A model generated the notes under the pieces. It did not search any database, was not told the origin of the DNA, and saw only the letters and a program-made list of their open reading frames with translations. The position numbers and the translations under genes were made by a program. A DNA stretch of 64,000 nucleotides from CAVPCZ01 sp963779225 (lineage in GTDB: Bacteria; Bacteroidota; Ignavibacteria; UBA10030; UBA6906): positions 186,001 through 250,000 of the forward strand of contig CAVZWW010000003.1 in the NCBI GenBank assembly GCA_963779225.1, written 5' to 3'. The number at the start of each line of letters is the position of its first letter. Position 1 is the stretch's first letter. Positions 35,637 to 44,119 of the stretch are shown here, piece after piece.

Positions 35637-36442
35637 TGTCCCACCTTCATATTTACCAGCAGTCCCCAGCGGCGGTTGAACCGCCCGGTAGCAGGCAATG
35701 TCGGATCGAGGCTCGGGAACCCGCTCCTGAGTGTTATGGATCTTCTGAGGTTCTCGACATGACCCTTTCCGAGAGCCTCCATCAGAAAACCGAGTCGCTT
35801 TGACACTGTAGAGTTCCCGATCTTGCTAGAGTACTCAAAGAGGCGGTCTTCCGACAATTGGTCCCAGTGGTTTCCTAGAGCATCGACAATGATACTCATG
35901 CCGCCGACATTTGACGGCAGGTCAAGCCCGTCGATAATCGTTTTGTCGGGATCTGTGATCGTGAATGGGCGTTCATCAATCCAAGCTTTCTGCAAGCCGA
36001 AGAATTTCGATCTTTTTTGTGATACGATTTTGAAAGAAAAACCAAGCGATGTACGCTGCCCCGAAGACACCCGATGATCGGTGGCAATGTATACCATTCG
36101 AGGAATCTGCTCTGTGAAACCGTGATGATTCATCGCGGAAAAGTACGCGATCGCTGCCGGCTTCACCAATTCCATCCCGACAAGGAATTCATGGATTTGA
36201 GGAGTACGCGTTTTCCCCGAAGAAAGAGGGATGACAGCGTAGATCCCGGCTCGAATTTGGGCTATCCACCCTTTTTCCTGAAGTCGATGGACAAATTGTG
36301 AGATCTGATCGGAAGGAACGTTTCGCAGAACTGCCCGTGCATCTTTCAGTGAAAAGACGCCTTTCGGCCCAAGAATTGTAAGCAACTCAACCTCTCTACC
36401 ACCTAGAGGCTTGCGCATTATATTATGCTCATCGTTTATCAT
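35633..36442 (-). CDS. AbiEi-type antitoxin (second system)
   Basis: The protein has 269 residues. The N-terminal winged helix (VFSLKDARAVL...FVHRLQEKGWIAQIRAGIY) is followed by the AbiEi C-terminal domain (AIAYFSAMNHHGFTEQIP, ITDPDKTIIDGLDLP). The ATG at 36442 has AGGCGG in ribosome-binding position; an alternative ATG at 36418 has none. With the 36442 start, a large inverted repeat (36418..36475) overlaps the start codon and the upstream promoter region, consistent with autorepression. The antitoxin-toxin order is normal for AbiE. Confidence 0.88.
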   Translation of the reverse strand: MINDEHNIMRKPLGGREVELLTILGPKGVFSLKDARAVLRNVPSDQISQFVHRLQEKGWIAQIRAGIYAVIPLSSGKTRTPQIHEFLVGMELVKPAAIAYFSAMNHHGFTEQIPRMVYIATDHRVSSGQRTSLGFSFKIVSQKRSKFFGLQKAWIDERPFTITDPDKTIIDGLDLPSNVGGMSIIVDALGNHWDQLSEDRLFEYSSKIGNSTVSKRLGFLMEALGKGHVENLRRSITLRSGFPSLDPTLPATGRFNRRWGLLVNMKVGH

Positions 36443-36475
36443 CTATGCCGCCTATTTATGATGAGCATAATATAA
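36418..36475. promoter_or_regulatory. 16-bp inverted repeat, candidate AbiEi operator
   Basis: TTATATTATGCTCATC (36418..36433) and GATGAGCATAATATAA (36460..36475) are perfect inverse copies 26 bases apart, astride the antitoxin start. Known AbiEi repressors bind paired inverted repeats in their promoter. Confidence 0.65.
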
Positions 36476-36630
36476 CACTTCTCCTATAATATGCAATGGC
36501 TGCCCCGCAGCGCGATATTCAGGATTTCGATCTCTTGCGATCCACGTCATAGCCGAGTGTGCGATAACCCCGAAGTCGCTTATCATGCATCTTGTGATCA
36601 ACGACAACTATAATTCCCCATCAGCGACAA

Positions 36631-37545
36631 TTATAATTCCCTATTCTTTGTCCCCTTATGAACAGGGGTGTGTGGCGTAATTGGGTTGTTTTTAGGGCTT
36701 TTGGTTGTTATTGTGCTGTTTTGGTGTGTGTGTTTATGTGTAATTGTCGTTGAGACCGGGTGTGAGGTCTTTGAGGCGTCTCCGGCTGTTGTTTTCTGCT
36801 TCTTTGACTCCTTCAGGCGGTAGCTCTCCAGGTTCAGTTCGATAATCACGCTGTGATGCACAAGACGGTCGACGGCTGCGGCAGTTGTCGTCGGGTCCTT
36901 GAAGATCCGCTCCCACTGAGAGAACGGCAGGTTACTCGTGATCATGACGCTGCCCCGCTCATAGCGCTCGGCGAGCAGCGTGAAGAGCACCTCCATCTCC
37001 TCACGGTTTTGCTGAACGTAGCCTATATCATCGATTAAAATCACGTCATAGCGGGCCAGACGCTTCAGCACACGCGCCAGTTTGAGATCCCGTTTGGCGA
37101 TCAAGAGTTCTTGCACGAGAAGGCTGCATGGAGTGAAGCGAATGCGTTTCTCCTGGTGGATGAGTTCATGAGCGATCGCGCACAACAGATGCGACTTTCC
37201 GCTGCCGGAGTTCCCAAAGGCCAGCACGTTCTCCCGGCGGGTCAGGAAGGATCCATCGAGAAGGTGCGTGACCTGCGCATTGAGTCCGTGTGTAAGTCGC
37301 GAACGGTCGAACATGGAGAGCGTCTTTTCCAGCGGTAGGCCCGACTCCCGGAGAAGTCGACCGATTCTGTTGGTACGCCGGACATCGCATTCCCGTTCAA
37401 TCACGTTCAGCAGGTACTGTTCGTAGCTCAAGTGCTCCACCTCTGCCATCCGCGCCGATTCCTGATAACACTCCCTGACGGTCGGCAGATGCAGTTCCTT
37501 GAGATGCCCTTTGAGATTGCCTTGAAGTGTGGCGTCTGCGTTCAT
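36631..37545 (-). CDS. istB: IS21 helper ATPase IstB
   Basis: The protein has 304 residues: an AAA+ ATPase with Walker A GNSGSGKSHL, Walker B VILIDDIGYV and the sensor region VMITSNLPFSQWE, which assists the IstA transposase in target selection. The start overlaps the istA stop (37542..37545). The family is usually near 250 residues; here a tail of about 50 residues rich in Thr, His, Asn and Lys follows KKQKTTAGDASK. The tail runs toward the left end of the element and may be a read-through into former noncoding DNA. Confidence 0.93.
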   Translation of the reverse strand: MNADATLQGNLKGHLKELHLPTVRECYQESARMAEVEHLSYEQYLLNVIERECDVRRTNRIGRLLRESGLPLEKTLSMFDRSRLTHGLNAQVTHLLDGSFLTRRENVLAFGNSGSGKSHLLCAIAHELIHQEKRIRFTPCSLLVQELLIAKRDLKLARVLKRLARYDVILIDDIGYVQQNREEMEVLFTLLAERYERGSVMITSNLPFSQWERIFKDPTTTAAAVDRLVHHSVIIELNLESYRLKESKKQKTTAGDASKTSHPVSTTITHKHTHQNSTITTKSPKNNPITPHTPVHKGTKNREL

Positions 37546-39032
37546 GCGGCCACCTGCGCGCTTTCCAGGAGTGCGTCGTACAGACGCAAATCGACGGGTG
37601 CCACGGCGACATCCCGCACTGACGGCAACGTGCCCCGAGCTCTGGTGAGTTCTTCTCTCAACGTCTCCTCTGTGATCTCGCCTGAAGCCTCCAGGAGCCG
37701 CTCCAGGGCACGATCGACCAGGGCTTCACCTTCCTTGAAGGCCAGGTACAAGACGGCCAGGTAGCCCTTGGCAGCGTGAATACCGGAACGCTTCGCTTTG
37801 ATCTGATCGTAGGCCATCCGAAAACGGTGCGTGGGGAAGAGCGCCTCCCGGTAACGGTAGTTCTCAAATGCTCCCGGTTTGCGCACCAGCCACTCGATGA
37901 TATGCCGGTACTGGATGTGATATCCGCCTTCGCCTCGAAGGCGGGGGATCGTTTCCACCCGCTGTCTACCGTAGTATACTTCCAGGTGCTCGATGTACAG
38001 TCGGACATCCACCATCTCCACGATCATCCGGCTATTGACCGAGTACGTGTTGTGATTGACCCGGATCGTACTGCTCGGGCCCACACGCACCCGTTCCCGC
38101 TTGCACGCTTCAAGGCGCCTCTCAGGAAGGCCGTGAAGAACTTTCAGCTCCTCGTCGAACCGTGTACGACGGTTGCTGTTCATCCGAGCGAAAAGCATCC
38201 GGAGGAACCCGTCATATTCCTCACGACTAGAAAAATCCCGACTTCCCCTCATGAGCAATGCCTGTTCGACCGTCCGCTTCAAGCGGTAATGCCGTTGTTC
38301 GACGTCCCCGTTTTCATGCGGGCTGTTCCTGTTCGTGCTTTTCCCATCCAGCCGGTAGTGCCGGAGCAGAGCACTGTAACGGGCAGTGAACTCCTCCGGA
38401 TGTTTCATCTTGTGTACCGCTGAGGTCAACCGGTCCGTCTGATGACGTTCGGGTACACCGCCCAGCTCCCACAACGCATTCTGCAAGCCTTCACTCAGGC
38501 TCTCAAAGCTCTCCGAGAAACAGACCGTTCCCGTCTCCCAGTTCGAGTACACGAGCACCAGATGGTAGATCATATGGTCGAACCACCCCCCACTGATCGT
38601 AATCTCAAGGCTGCCCATATGCGTGAAGTCTGACTCACATAATCCGCCCGGCTGGTAGACCTGCGGAAAGAACACCTCGTGGGAGGGACCTTCCAACGCT
38701 CGCCACCCTTTGATCCGGCGCTGCAGGGTTCTGAGCTGACCATCACTGAATGCTCCCGGCCACTCCCTCTGCAGGTGCTCGAAGAGCGTTTTCGCCTCCA
38801 GCAGACCACCACTTTCCGCCAGTTTGTCCCGCATACCCTCCCAAACCTCCCCAAATGGGTCTTTCCGTGTCCGCCACGTATGGGCAGCCTGGACTTCACT
38901 CGGCATTTTCCCCAAACGCGCATACTTCCTGGCACTCTTCACGTCCATCCCTGCTTTGTCAGCGGCCTGGACTTTCGTCTTCTCCGTCTGCCTCAATTCC
39001 ATTACCCTCCTGACTTGCCGGTCACTGATCAT
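37542..39032 (-). CDS. istA: IS21 transposase IstA
   Basis: The protein has 496 residues from the ATG at 39032, which has AAGGAG upstream; the longer TTG-started frame adds eight residues. The N-terminal helix-turn-helix (MISDRQVRRVMELRQT, AADKAGMDVKSARKY) binds the terminal repeats. The DDE integrase core has Asp in CESDFTHMG, Asp in RHQTDRLTSAV and Glu in NSPHENGDVEQRHY. All three catalytic residues and full length are present, so the element may still be mobile. Confidence 0.94.
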   Translation of the reverse strand: MISDRQVRRVMELRQTEKTKVQAADKAGMDVKSARKYARLGKMPSEVQAAHTWRTRKDPFGEVWEGMRDKLAESGGLLEAKTLFEHLQREWPGAFSDGQLRTLQRRIKGWRALEGPSHEVFFPQVYQPGGLCESDFTHMGSLEITISGGWFDHMIYHLVLVYSNWETGTVCFSESFESLSEGLQNALWELGGVPERHQTDRLTSAVHKMKHPEEFTARYSALLRHYRLDGKSTNRNSPHENGDVEQRHYRLKRTVEQALLMRGSRDFSSREEYDGFLRMLFARMNSNRRTRFDEELKVLHGLPERRLEACKRERVRVGPSSTIRVNHNTYSVNSRMIVEMVDVRLYIEHLEVYYGRQRVETIPRLRGEGGYHIQYRHIIEWLVRKPGAFENYRYREALFPTHRFRMAYDQIKAKRSGIHAAKGYLAVLYLAFKEGEALVDRALERLLEASGEITEETLREELTRARGTLPSVRDVAVAPVDLRLYDALLESAQVAA

Positions 39033-39131
39033 GCATCTCCTTCGCTGGTGTAACAACTACAAGGAGACCAGTGTACCGATATATTCCCTCATAAATAGGG
39101 AAGTCTAGTTGTCGTCAGTAGGGAAGAATAA

Positions 39132-39608
39132 ATGTCGTCAATCAAATCGCTTGAAAACAAGAATGAATTGAAGATCCTTGCGCCTTCGATCGTTCGGGAG
39201 ATCTACTATCGTTTGATGAATTCCCGATATGGAATGAAGATCCGGCAATTGGGTGTGGTGGGGAGTAAGACGCAAAGAATCGGAAAGGTGGTGGAACACT
39301 TGCAGAGAGACTATGCAACGCCATTAAAGGTGACCGATCTGGCTCTGATGGCAAACATGAGCCCCTCCGCGTTCCATCTTCACTTCCGCCAAGTGACGAA
39401 TATGAGCCCCCTCCAGTATCAGAAACAGATCCGGTTACAGGAAGCTCGTCGGCTCTTGACAGTCGATGCTGTAGATGCTGCTAGCGTTGCGTTCAGGGTA
39501 GGTTATGAGAGCCCATCACAGTTCAGCCGCGAGTATCGCAGGCTCTTCGGTCAGCCGCCCATGCGGGATATTGAACAGCTTCGTATGACTGGGGCAACCC
39601 AGGACTAA
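39132..39608 (+). pseudogene. araC-family regulator, 5'-truncated by IS21
   Basis: The remaining frame has 158 residues. It starts inside the IS21 end and runs into the linker of an AraC_N (cupin)-type regulator (LAPSIVREIYYRLM) and a complete AraC helix-turn-helix pair (LKVTDLALMANMSPSAFHLH, AASVAFRVGYESPSQFSREY). Intact relatives are about 300 residues, so the N-terminal ligand-binding domain is gone. The missing 5' part is not found left of the element. The fragment might still be made from the ATG at 39132, but it has probably lost function. Confidence 0.82.
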
Positions 39609-39625
39609 ATGCATCCCCGAAACAA

Positions 39626-39662
39626 GAAACCCCGAAGTGCAACGTTCGCATTTTGGGGTTCT
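39626..39662 (+). terminator. terminator after truncated araC gene
   Basis: AACCCCGAAGTGC pairs, with G-T pairs, with GCATTTTGGGGTT around the loop AACGTTC, 17 bases after the stop. Confidence 0.6.
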
Positions 39663-39667
39663 TCGCT

Positions 39668-39700
39668 CCTCGACGAGGACTCGAACTACAGGGATCGTAA
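39668..39700 (-). other. possible additional tRNA T-arm remnant
   Basis: On the minus strand the run TAGTTCGAGTCCTCG fits a T loop (GTTCGAGTC) with an acceptor-like GAGGAG after it. No anticodon arm can be recognised. Confidence 0.3.
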
Positions 39701-39763
39701 GAAAGGAGGTTGTGACAGAATTGCGGAACTTACACGCTCAAGCCTTCGCGACTACCCTTCTTT

Positions 39764-39815
39764 TACGGAGCGAGAGGATCTGAATTCAATACCTCTTGGT
39801 TCCTGACCAAGCGCG
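39764..39815 (-). other. decayed tRNA-Pro-like 3' end beside the intact tRNA
   Basis: ACGGAGCGAGAGGATCTGAA followed by CCTCTTGGTTCCTGACCAAGC aligns with the 3' half of the tRNA. It lies about 170 bases downstream (in tRNA sense) of the intact gene, the position expected for a displaced older 3' end. It matches the copy at 13889. Confidence 0.55.
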
Positions 39816-39932
39816 ATTTCACACCTTGCGAAAACAGCCAGCAACTGAACGATTGTTGTGCTGCGAGTGCAAAAAAACGCGCACAATACGCGCACAGTCG
39901 TTTTTCCAAAACCCAAAAACTGCCCTTTTTCG

Positions 39933-40007
39933 TCGGGGCGCGGGGATTTGAACCCCGGGCCTCTTGGTCCCAAACCAAGCGCTCTAACCGGGCTGAGCTA
40001 CGCCCCG
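39933..40007 (-). tRNA. tRNA-Pro (anticodon TGG)
   Basis: It is a full cloverleaf: acceptor CGGGGCG/CGCCCCG with discriminator A, D stem GCTC/GAGC, anticodon stem CTTGG/CCAAG with loop TTTGGGA (anticodon TGG), variable loop AGGCC, and T arm CGGGG-TTCAAAT-CCCCG. The bases after the discriminator are CGA, so CCA is not encoded. It is the only intact tRNA in the window and the source of the 3' fragments that mark the island blocks. It also marks the border between the island and the ordinary chromosome. Confidence 0.96.
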
Positions 40008-40284
40008 AAGATTCTGACAATGCATCTCACAGGTCACTCTAGTCAATGCCATCGTCACGACAACTTCGACCCGACAGCTGCCTATAATAACGGAAAAATC
40101 CTGATGGAGAACAAGCCCACTGCTTGCACACCCTTACCCATCTCCGGGTATCACACTTTCGAAGGCCATTTCCGGAACCTGGCCTGCCAGACGGACACAG
40201 CAGGCAGAGCCGTGTGCCCTGCGTCACACGGTCTCAACCCGGCACGATGTATATTCTTACCACACGCTTTACCCGGATCATCCG

Positions 40285-40584
40285 ATGGGACTATTCGAAA
40301 ACGATAACGAACCCGGCATGCACACTTCACCGCCAAAATGGAAATACGCGGCCAGCGTCTACCTGAAACGCCATCACTGCCTGCTCTACCGCGACAACGA
40401 GCTCGGCGTCCAGAAACAGGTTATGACGAGACGATTTTCTTTCCTGTTCCACCCGCGTGAACGGGAGTACTTCTTTATCGACGGCGTCGACGACACATTC
40501 CGCAACGAGTCAACTCTGCTCCGCGCCCTGGTACGCAAGCGGAACAATGGGAATGGCAGGCAACACGGGAACGGAAGTCGCTGA
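40285..40584 (+). CDS. small hypothetical protein
   Basis: The frame gives 99 residues, with codon use like the neighbouring core genes (mostly G or C at third positions). It has no signal peptide or membrane segment. The sequence is basic and aromatic-rich (KWKYAASVYLKRHHCLLYR, FSFLFHPREREYFFIDGVDD), with a low-complexity end. No family is recognised. There is no good ribosome-binding site at the ATG, so the start and reality of the gene are uncertain. Confidence 0.4.
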   Translation: MGLFENDNEPGMHTSPPKWKYAASVYLKRHHCLLYRDNELGVQKQVMTRRFSFLFHPREREYFFIDGVDDTFRNESTLLRALVRKRNNGNGRQHGNGSR

Positions 40585-40655
40585 CCACTACAGAGTGCCC
40601 CGGACAACGAACACTATCTCCTATAGTGCAGTTTGACCCTGGGGAAAGAAGGTCC

Positions 40656-42239
40656 CTATCTCAGCACAACCAGCCGCTTTGTCTCGACAAACTCCCCCGC
40701 CTGCATTCTATAGAAGTAGGTCCCGCTGGCCAGAATGCCGGCGTCAAAAACCACGCTGTGAACCCCGGCCTCTTCCACGCGGTCTACCAGCAAACGGACA
40801 CGCTGACCTGTAACATCGTACACTTCAATCCGGACCATCCCCGCACGAGGAAGTGCGTAACGGATGGTCGTGGTGGGATTAAACGGATTCGGATAGTTCT
40901 GCTCAAGCACAAAAGAGCGGGGCGCGGGCTCTTCGTCGTTCACGGCCAGGACAGCTTCCGGCTTGATGAGCGGAAGCGTTTGCGTGTGGTCCGGCAGAAT
41001 GCTCTGGAGTTCGGCAGGAGATGCACCGAACCAATCTTTCAGTATGGACGCGTAGACCATCCGGAAGTCGTACAACATAGGTATGTTATCATTCACCGTT
41101 GCCGCGGCCGGCAACACGGGGTTGGTACCGACAACGACACCCTGCACATTCACGCCGAAGACAAACAACGGGGCAGCAGCGCCGTGGTCCGTTCCCGCAC
41201 TGGCGTTTGATTTGATCCTGCGGCCGAACTCCGAAAACGTCATGCCGACCACCCGCTGATCCTGACCCAGCAGTTTCAAGTCGTCCATGAACGCTGCAAT
41301 CGCAAGCGATACTCTCCCGAGAAGCGTGGCATGAGTGCCCGTGTCGGTTGTCCCGGCCACCACCTGCCCCGAGTGTGTGTCGAAGCCGCCATAGTTCACC
41401 ACGTAAACCCTTGTCTTCAAACCACCAGCTACCAGTTGGGCAACAATCTTCAACTGATCGGCCAGAGAGTTCTGACCTGCGGCTGGATACATGGCGGATT
41501 TGTTCGTGACCTTGCCTGCAGCCGCTTTTATCACGATTGAATATTGCTGCGTCTGCTGGGCGATTTGACGGATAAACGCGAGTTCGTGCCCGGCCGGCGT
41601 GGGAGGCGGCGTGTCCGCTCCTCCAGGCAGGAGATAGCTCGAGTTCGGGTTGGTAATGGCAATTCCCACGGGAACCGCCGATCCCTCAAGCCCCGCGGAA
41701 ACAACGGAACCGATCTGAATGGCCGGCGGATCCGGCATCGCCGTGCTGGGATATCCCAATGGAAAACCCGGGAATTCCACATCAAGGTACCGTCCCATCC
41801 AGCCTGTGGTAAGAACCTGATTGGAGTTGGATGCCGTCAACCAGATATCCGTCGCACGGAAGTGCGAGAAATTCGGACTGGGATAGCCCACGCTTTGCAC
41901 GACGGCGAGTTTTCCCTCCTGGTAGAGCGACTGCAGTCCCGTCATCGCCGGATGAAGACCGGTGGCGGCGGTCAACGGCAGGACCTTTGCCTCGGGTATC
42001 ATGATGTTCGAACGCGCGGCCGCAAGGGCCGGGTACTGGTCACGCGGAATCACCGTATTGAGGCCGTCATTCCCGCCGTTGAGCTGAACCAGAACGAACA
42101 CGCGGTCGGTCTCGCTTGCCAGTGACAGCAGTTGGTCAATAAACGGCGAACGTCCGTATGCCCGAAGAGAGTATCCTCCCAGCAGGAAAGGGATGGTGCT
42201 TGCGGGCAGAACACGATGAAGAAAAGCTCTGCGTTTCAT
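40656..42239 (-). CDS. DUF1501 secreted protein with T9SS domain
   Basis: The protein has 527 residues from the ATG at 42239, with AAGGGAT upstream. The N-terminus MKRRAFLHRVLPASTIPFLL fits a Tat signal. About 25-420 are DUF1501: VLVQLNGGNDGLNTVIP, SHFRATDIW and GMTFSEFGRRIKSNASAGTD are hallmarks (sulfatase-like fold, function unproven). About 440-527 are a T9SS domain (NYPNPFNPTTTIRYALP, GTYFYRMQAGEF). It starts 12 bases after the DUF1800 stop. DUF1800/DUF1501 pairs are widespread in Bacteroidota and Planctomycetota. Confidence 0.93.
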   Translation of the reverse strand: MKRRAFLHRVLPASTIPFLLGGYSLRAYGRSPFIDQLLSLASETDRVFVLVQLNGGNDGLNTVIPRDQYPALAAARSNIMIPEAKVLPLTAATGLHPAMTGLQSLYQEGKLAVVQSVGYPSPNFSHFRATDIWLTASNSNQVLTTGWMGRYLDVEFPGFPLGYPSTAMPDPPAIQIGSVVSAGLEGSAVPVGIAITNPNSSYLLPGGADTPPPTPAGHELAFIRQIAQQTQQYSIVIKAAAGKVTNKSAMYPAAGQNSLADQLKIVAQLVAGGLKTRVYVVNYGGFDTHSGQVVAGTTDTGTHATLLGRVSLAIAAFMDDLKLLGQDQRVVGMTFSEFGRRIKSNASAGTDHGAAAPLFVFGVNVQGVVVGTNPVLPAAATVNDNIPMLYDFRMVYASILKDWFGASPAELQSILPDHTQTLPLIKPEAVLAVNDEEPAPRSFVLEQNYPNPFNPTTTIRYALPRAGMVRIEVYDVTGQRVRLLVDRVEEAGVHSVVFDAGILASGTYFYRMQAGEFVETKRLVVLR

Positions 42240-42250
42240 GAAGATCCCTT

Positions 42251-43948
42251 CTACTGGAGGTGGAACTCCGGCATCGACAGCATGAAAGTGTACAGTGTTG
42301 TCAGCTTCGTCTTGACTGCACCGAGTTTGCCGGCGTTGGTGGGATCGGCCGTGTATTCGGCCCACTCGACTGTCCACTCATAGTCCGGAAGACCCGGGAG
42401 CAAGGTTTCTTTGAGGAACGCGCGCTGGCTGCTCGTGATGGGAATGGCGAATAGATGCAGCGCGGATTCATCGATGATAGCGTTCGGATCTCCCGGATTG
42501 GAGAGTGTTTTAACAAACGCAATCGGATCAACGATAAGCTTGATCCCTCCCGTTGTGTATCCGGTGCGGACAAGTGCATTGCTCAGAGTCATGCGCCGCG
42601 GCAGTGTGTCGGAGTTGATCCAGAGTTCGTAGAACTGTGGCGTCTGATAATACGCCGGCCATCCCGCAACATTCGGGGGATTGCCGATCTCCTGCTGCAG
42701 CACCGCCGCCTGCCCTGCCAGATAGGTTAACATTTTGTACAGATTCACCGTATCGGCCGGGAACGTCAGAGCGAATTGCCGGACAATACCTGTGACAAAA
42801 TCCACCGGACCTTTGATCATGCACCCCATGTTGAGCGGGTCGAAGAAATGTGCACTCTTGAGGAGGGCGGCAAGAGCCGGACGGATATCGTAGCTGTTCG
42901 CGCGCAGAATGTTCGCCATCGGGGTGATGATGTTGGTTTCGGTCCAGTCGTCGATGACATAATAGACAAACCACCTGTACAATTTGCGGCAGAGGTAACG
43001 GGCGGTCTCAGGCTGAGCATAGATCATATCGAGTAAATCGTCCAGTTCGCGTGTCCCGTCCGCGCCTCCGATGATGACCCGGTTCCCGTACCGCTCGGAA
43101 AACTGCTTATTACCGGTATCATGCCGGGAAGAAGTGAACTTCCAGGCCGAAGACCAGGGTGTCGTGAGGACCGCAGAGTCTTCCTGCCAGCCGGTAAGCA
43201 CTTTTGCCGCCGCCTTCACATCCGCTTCGGTATAGTTGGTATAATCGCCGGGCGCAATCTCGGGTCCTTTACCTATGGTGAAGAGCTCCTGGAGCTCACG
43301 ACCGTAGTTTTCGTTTGGACTCGTCTTGGTGTTTGTGTTTCCGTTCAGATAACGGAGCATGGCACCATCAAACGTCATCTGGCGAGCCAGGTCTTTGAAA
43401 TTGCCGACGGCATTTGCCCGGATGAGGCTGAGGTAGCGCCAGGAAAAACGCGGGTCACCTACAACATCGTGTTCGGTGACAAAGTGGTTGTGCCAGAAGA
43501 GCACCATCTTCTCGCGGATGGAGGCAGGCTGATTGATGATCAGCCCGAGCCACCAGGCTTTCAACGAAGATCTACGTGTGCCCGTGTTTGCATTTGCGGC
43601 GTACACCCACGTTTCACCAACCGGAACCAGGTCGGTGCTGTCCACGTTCAACGGCATGGAGTCTTCCGCGGGCGGGGGACTGAGAAGGTGATCCACCGCC
43701 TGTGCCATGTACATCGTTTTGAGCAGATTCACATCCGCACGGGCGGGGCCAAAGGTCGTACGGCGCAGAAGATGCAGTACCTCGGCATTCCCCCAGGGAC
43801 CCGCGTAGGGCTCAAGCCCTCCGGCAGTCCGGTGACCGGCGGGAAGAACTTTGTTGGCAAAGGGGCTGATCTGCGAAACGGTGGCGGGATCGACATCCCC
43901 GGGAAGGGCAGCGTCTGCGATGGCGGCAAGACTGGCGCGTCGATTCAT
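42251..43948 (-). CDS. DUF1800 family protein
   Basis: The protein has 565 residues, full length for DUF1800. Recognisable segments are HLLRRTTFGPARADV, FWHNHFVTEHDVV, SPNENYGRELQELFTIG and VLTGWQED. The N-terminus MNRRASLAAIADAA has twin arginines but only a weak hydrophobic stretch, so the export route is unclear. Unlike its DUF1501 partner it has no T9SS domain. It is the first gene of a two-gene operon. The molecular function of the family is not established. Confidence 0.92.
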   Translation of the reverse strand: MNRRASLAAIADAALPGDVDPATVSQISPFANKVLPAGHRTAGGLEPYAGPWGNAEVLHLLRRTTFGPARADVNLLKTMYMAQAVDHLLSPPPAEDSMPLNVDSTDLVPVGETWVYAANANTGTRRSSLKAWWLGLIINQPASIREKMVLFWHNHFVTEHDVVGDPRFSWRYLSLIRANAVGNFKDLARQMTFDGAMLRYLNGNTNTKTSPNENYGRELQELFTIGKGPEIAPGDYTNYTEADVKAAAKVLTGWQEDSAVLTTPWSSAWKFTSSRHDTGNKQFSERYGNRVIIGGADGTRELDDLLDMIYAQPETARYLCRKLYRWFVYYVIDDWTETNIITPMANILRANSYDIRPALAALLKSAHFFDPLNMGCMIKGPVDFVTGIVRQFALTFPADTVNLYKMLTYLAGQAAVLQQEIGNPPNVAGWPAYYQTPQFYELWINSDTLPRRMTLSNALVRTGYTTGGIKLIVDPIAFVKTLSNPGDPNAIIDESALHLFAIPITSSQRAFLKETLLPGLPDYEWTVEWAEYTADPTNAGKLGAVKTKLTTLYTFMLSMPEFHLQ

Positions 43949-44040
43949 GAGAGCCTACTCCAAGAACAGGTATGTGGATTCTTGCGATTAAACTATATAA
44001 AAATGCGAATTTATCAGCTCTCTGTCAAGGCCGCGGGCAC

Positions 44041-44068
44041 TTGACACAGAGCCCAAAAGTGATATATT
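44041..44068 (+). promoter_or_regulatory. promoter of small lipoprotein gene
   Basis: TTGACA (44041..44046), 16 bases, TATATT (44063..44068), about 50 bases before the ATG at 44120. Confidence 0.6.
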
Positions 44069-44119
44069 GCATCGGCTTCACACCACCCACACCTCTACGT
44101 CCTACAAGGAGATTATCCC

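Larger units (their letters stand above)
36595..39144 (-). mobile_element. IS21-family insertion sequence
   Basis: The element is about 2.55 kb and carries istA and istB on the minus strand. The ends are TGATCAACGACAACTATAAT on the left and, inverted on the right, TGATTGACGACATTTATTC. Each end has a second internal copy of the GACAA-TTCCC motif (left about 36624-36641, right about 39086-39113), as usual for IS21. Target duplications are not clear. The right end lies inside an araC-type gene, whose 5' part is absent on the left side. Confidence 0.85.

Noticed and set aside
39858..40307. A 149-codon frame on the plus strand over the tRNA
   Set aside because: It crosses the intact tRNA-Pro antisense and then noncoding DNA; no protein features.
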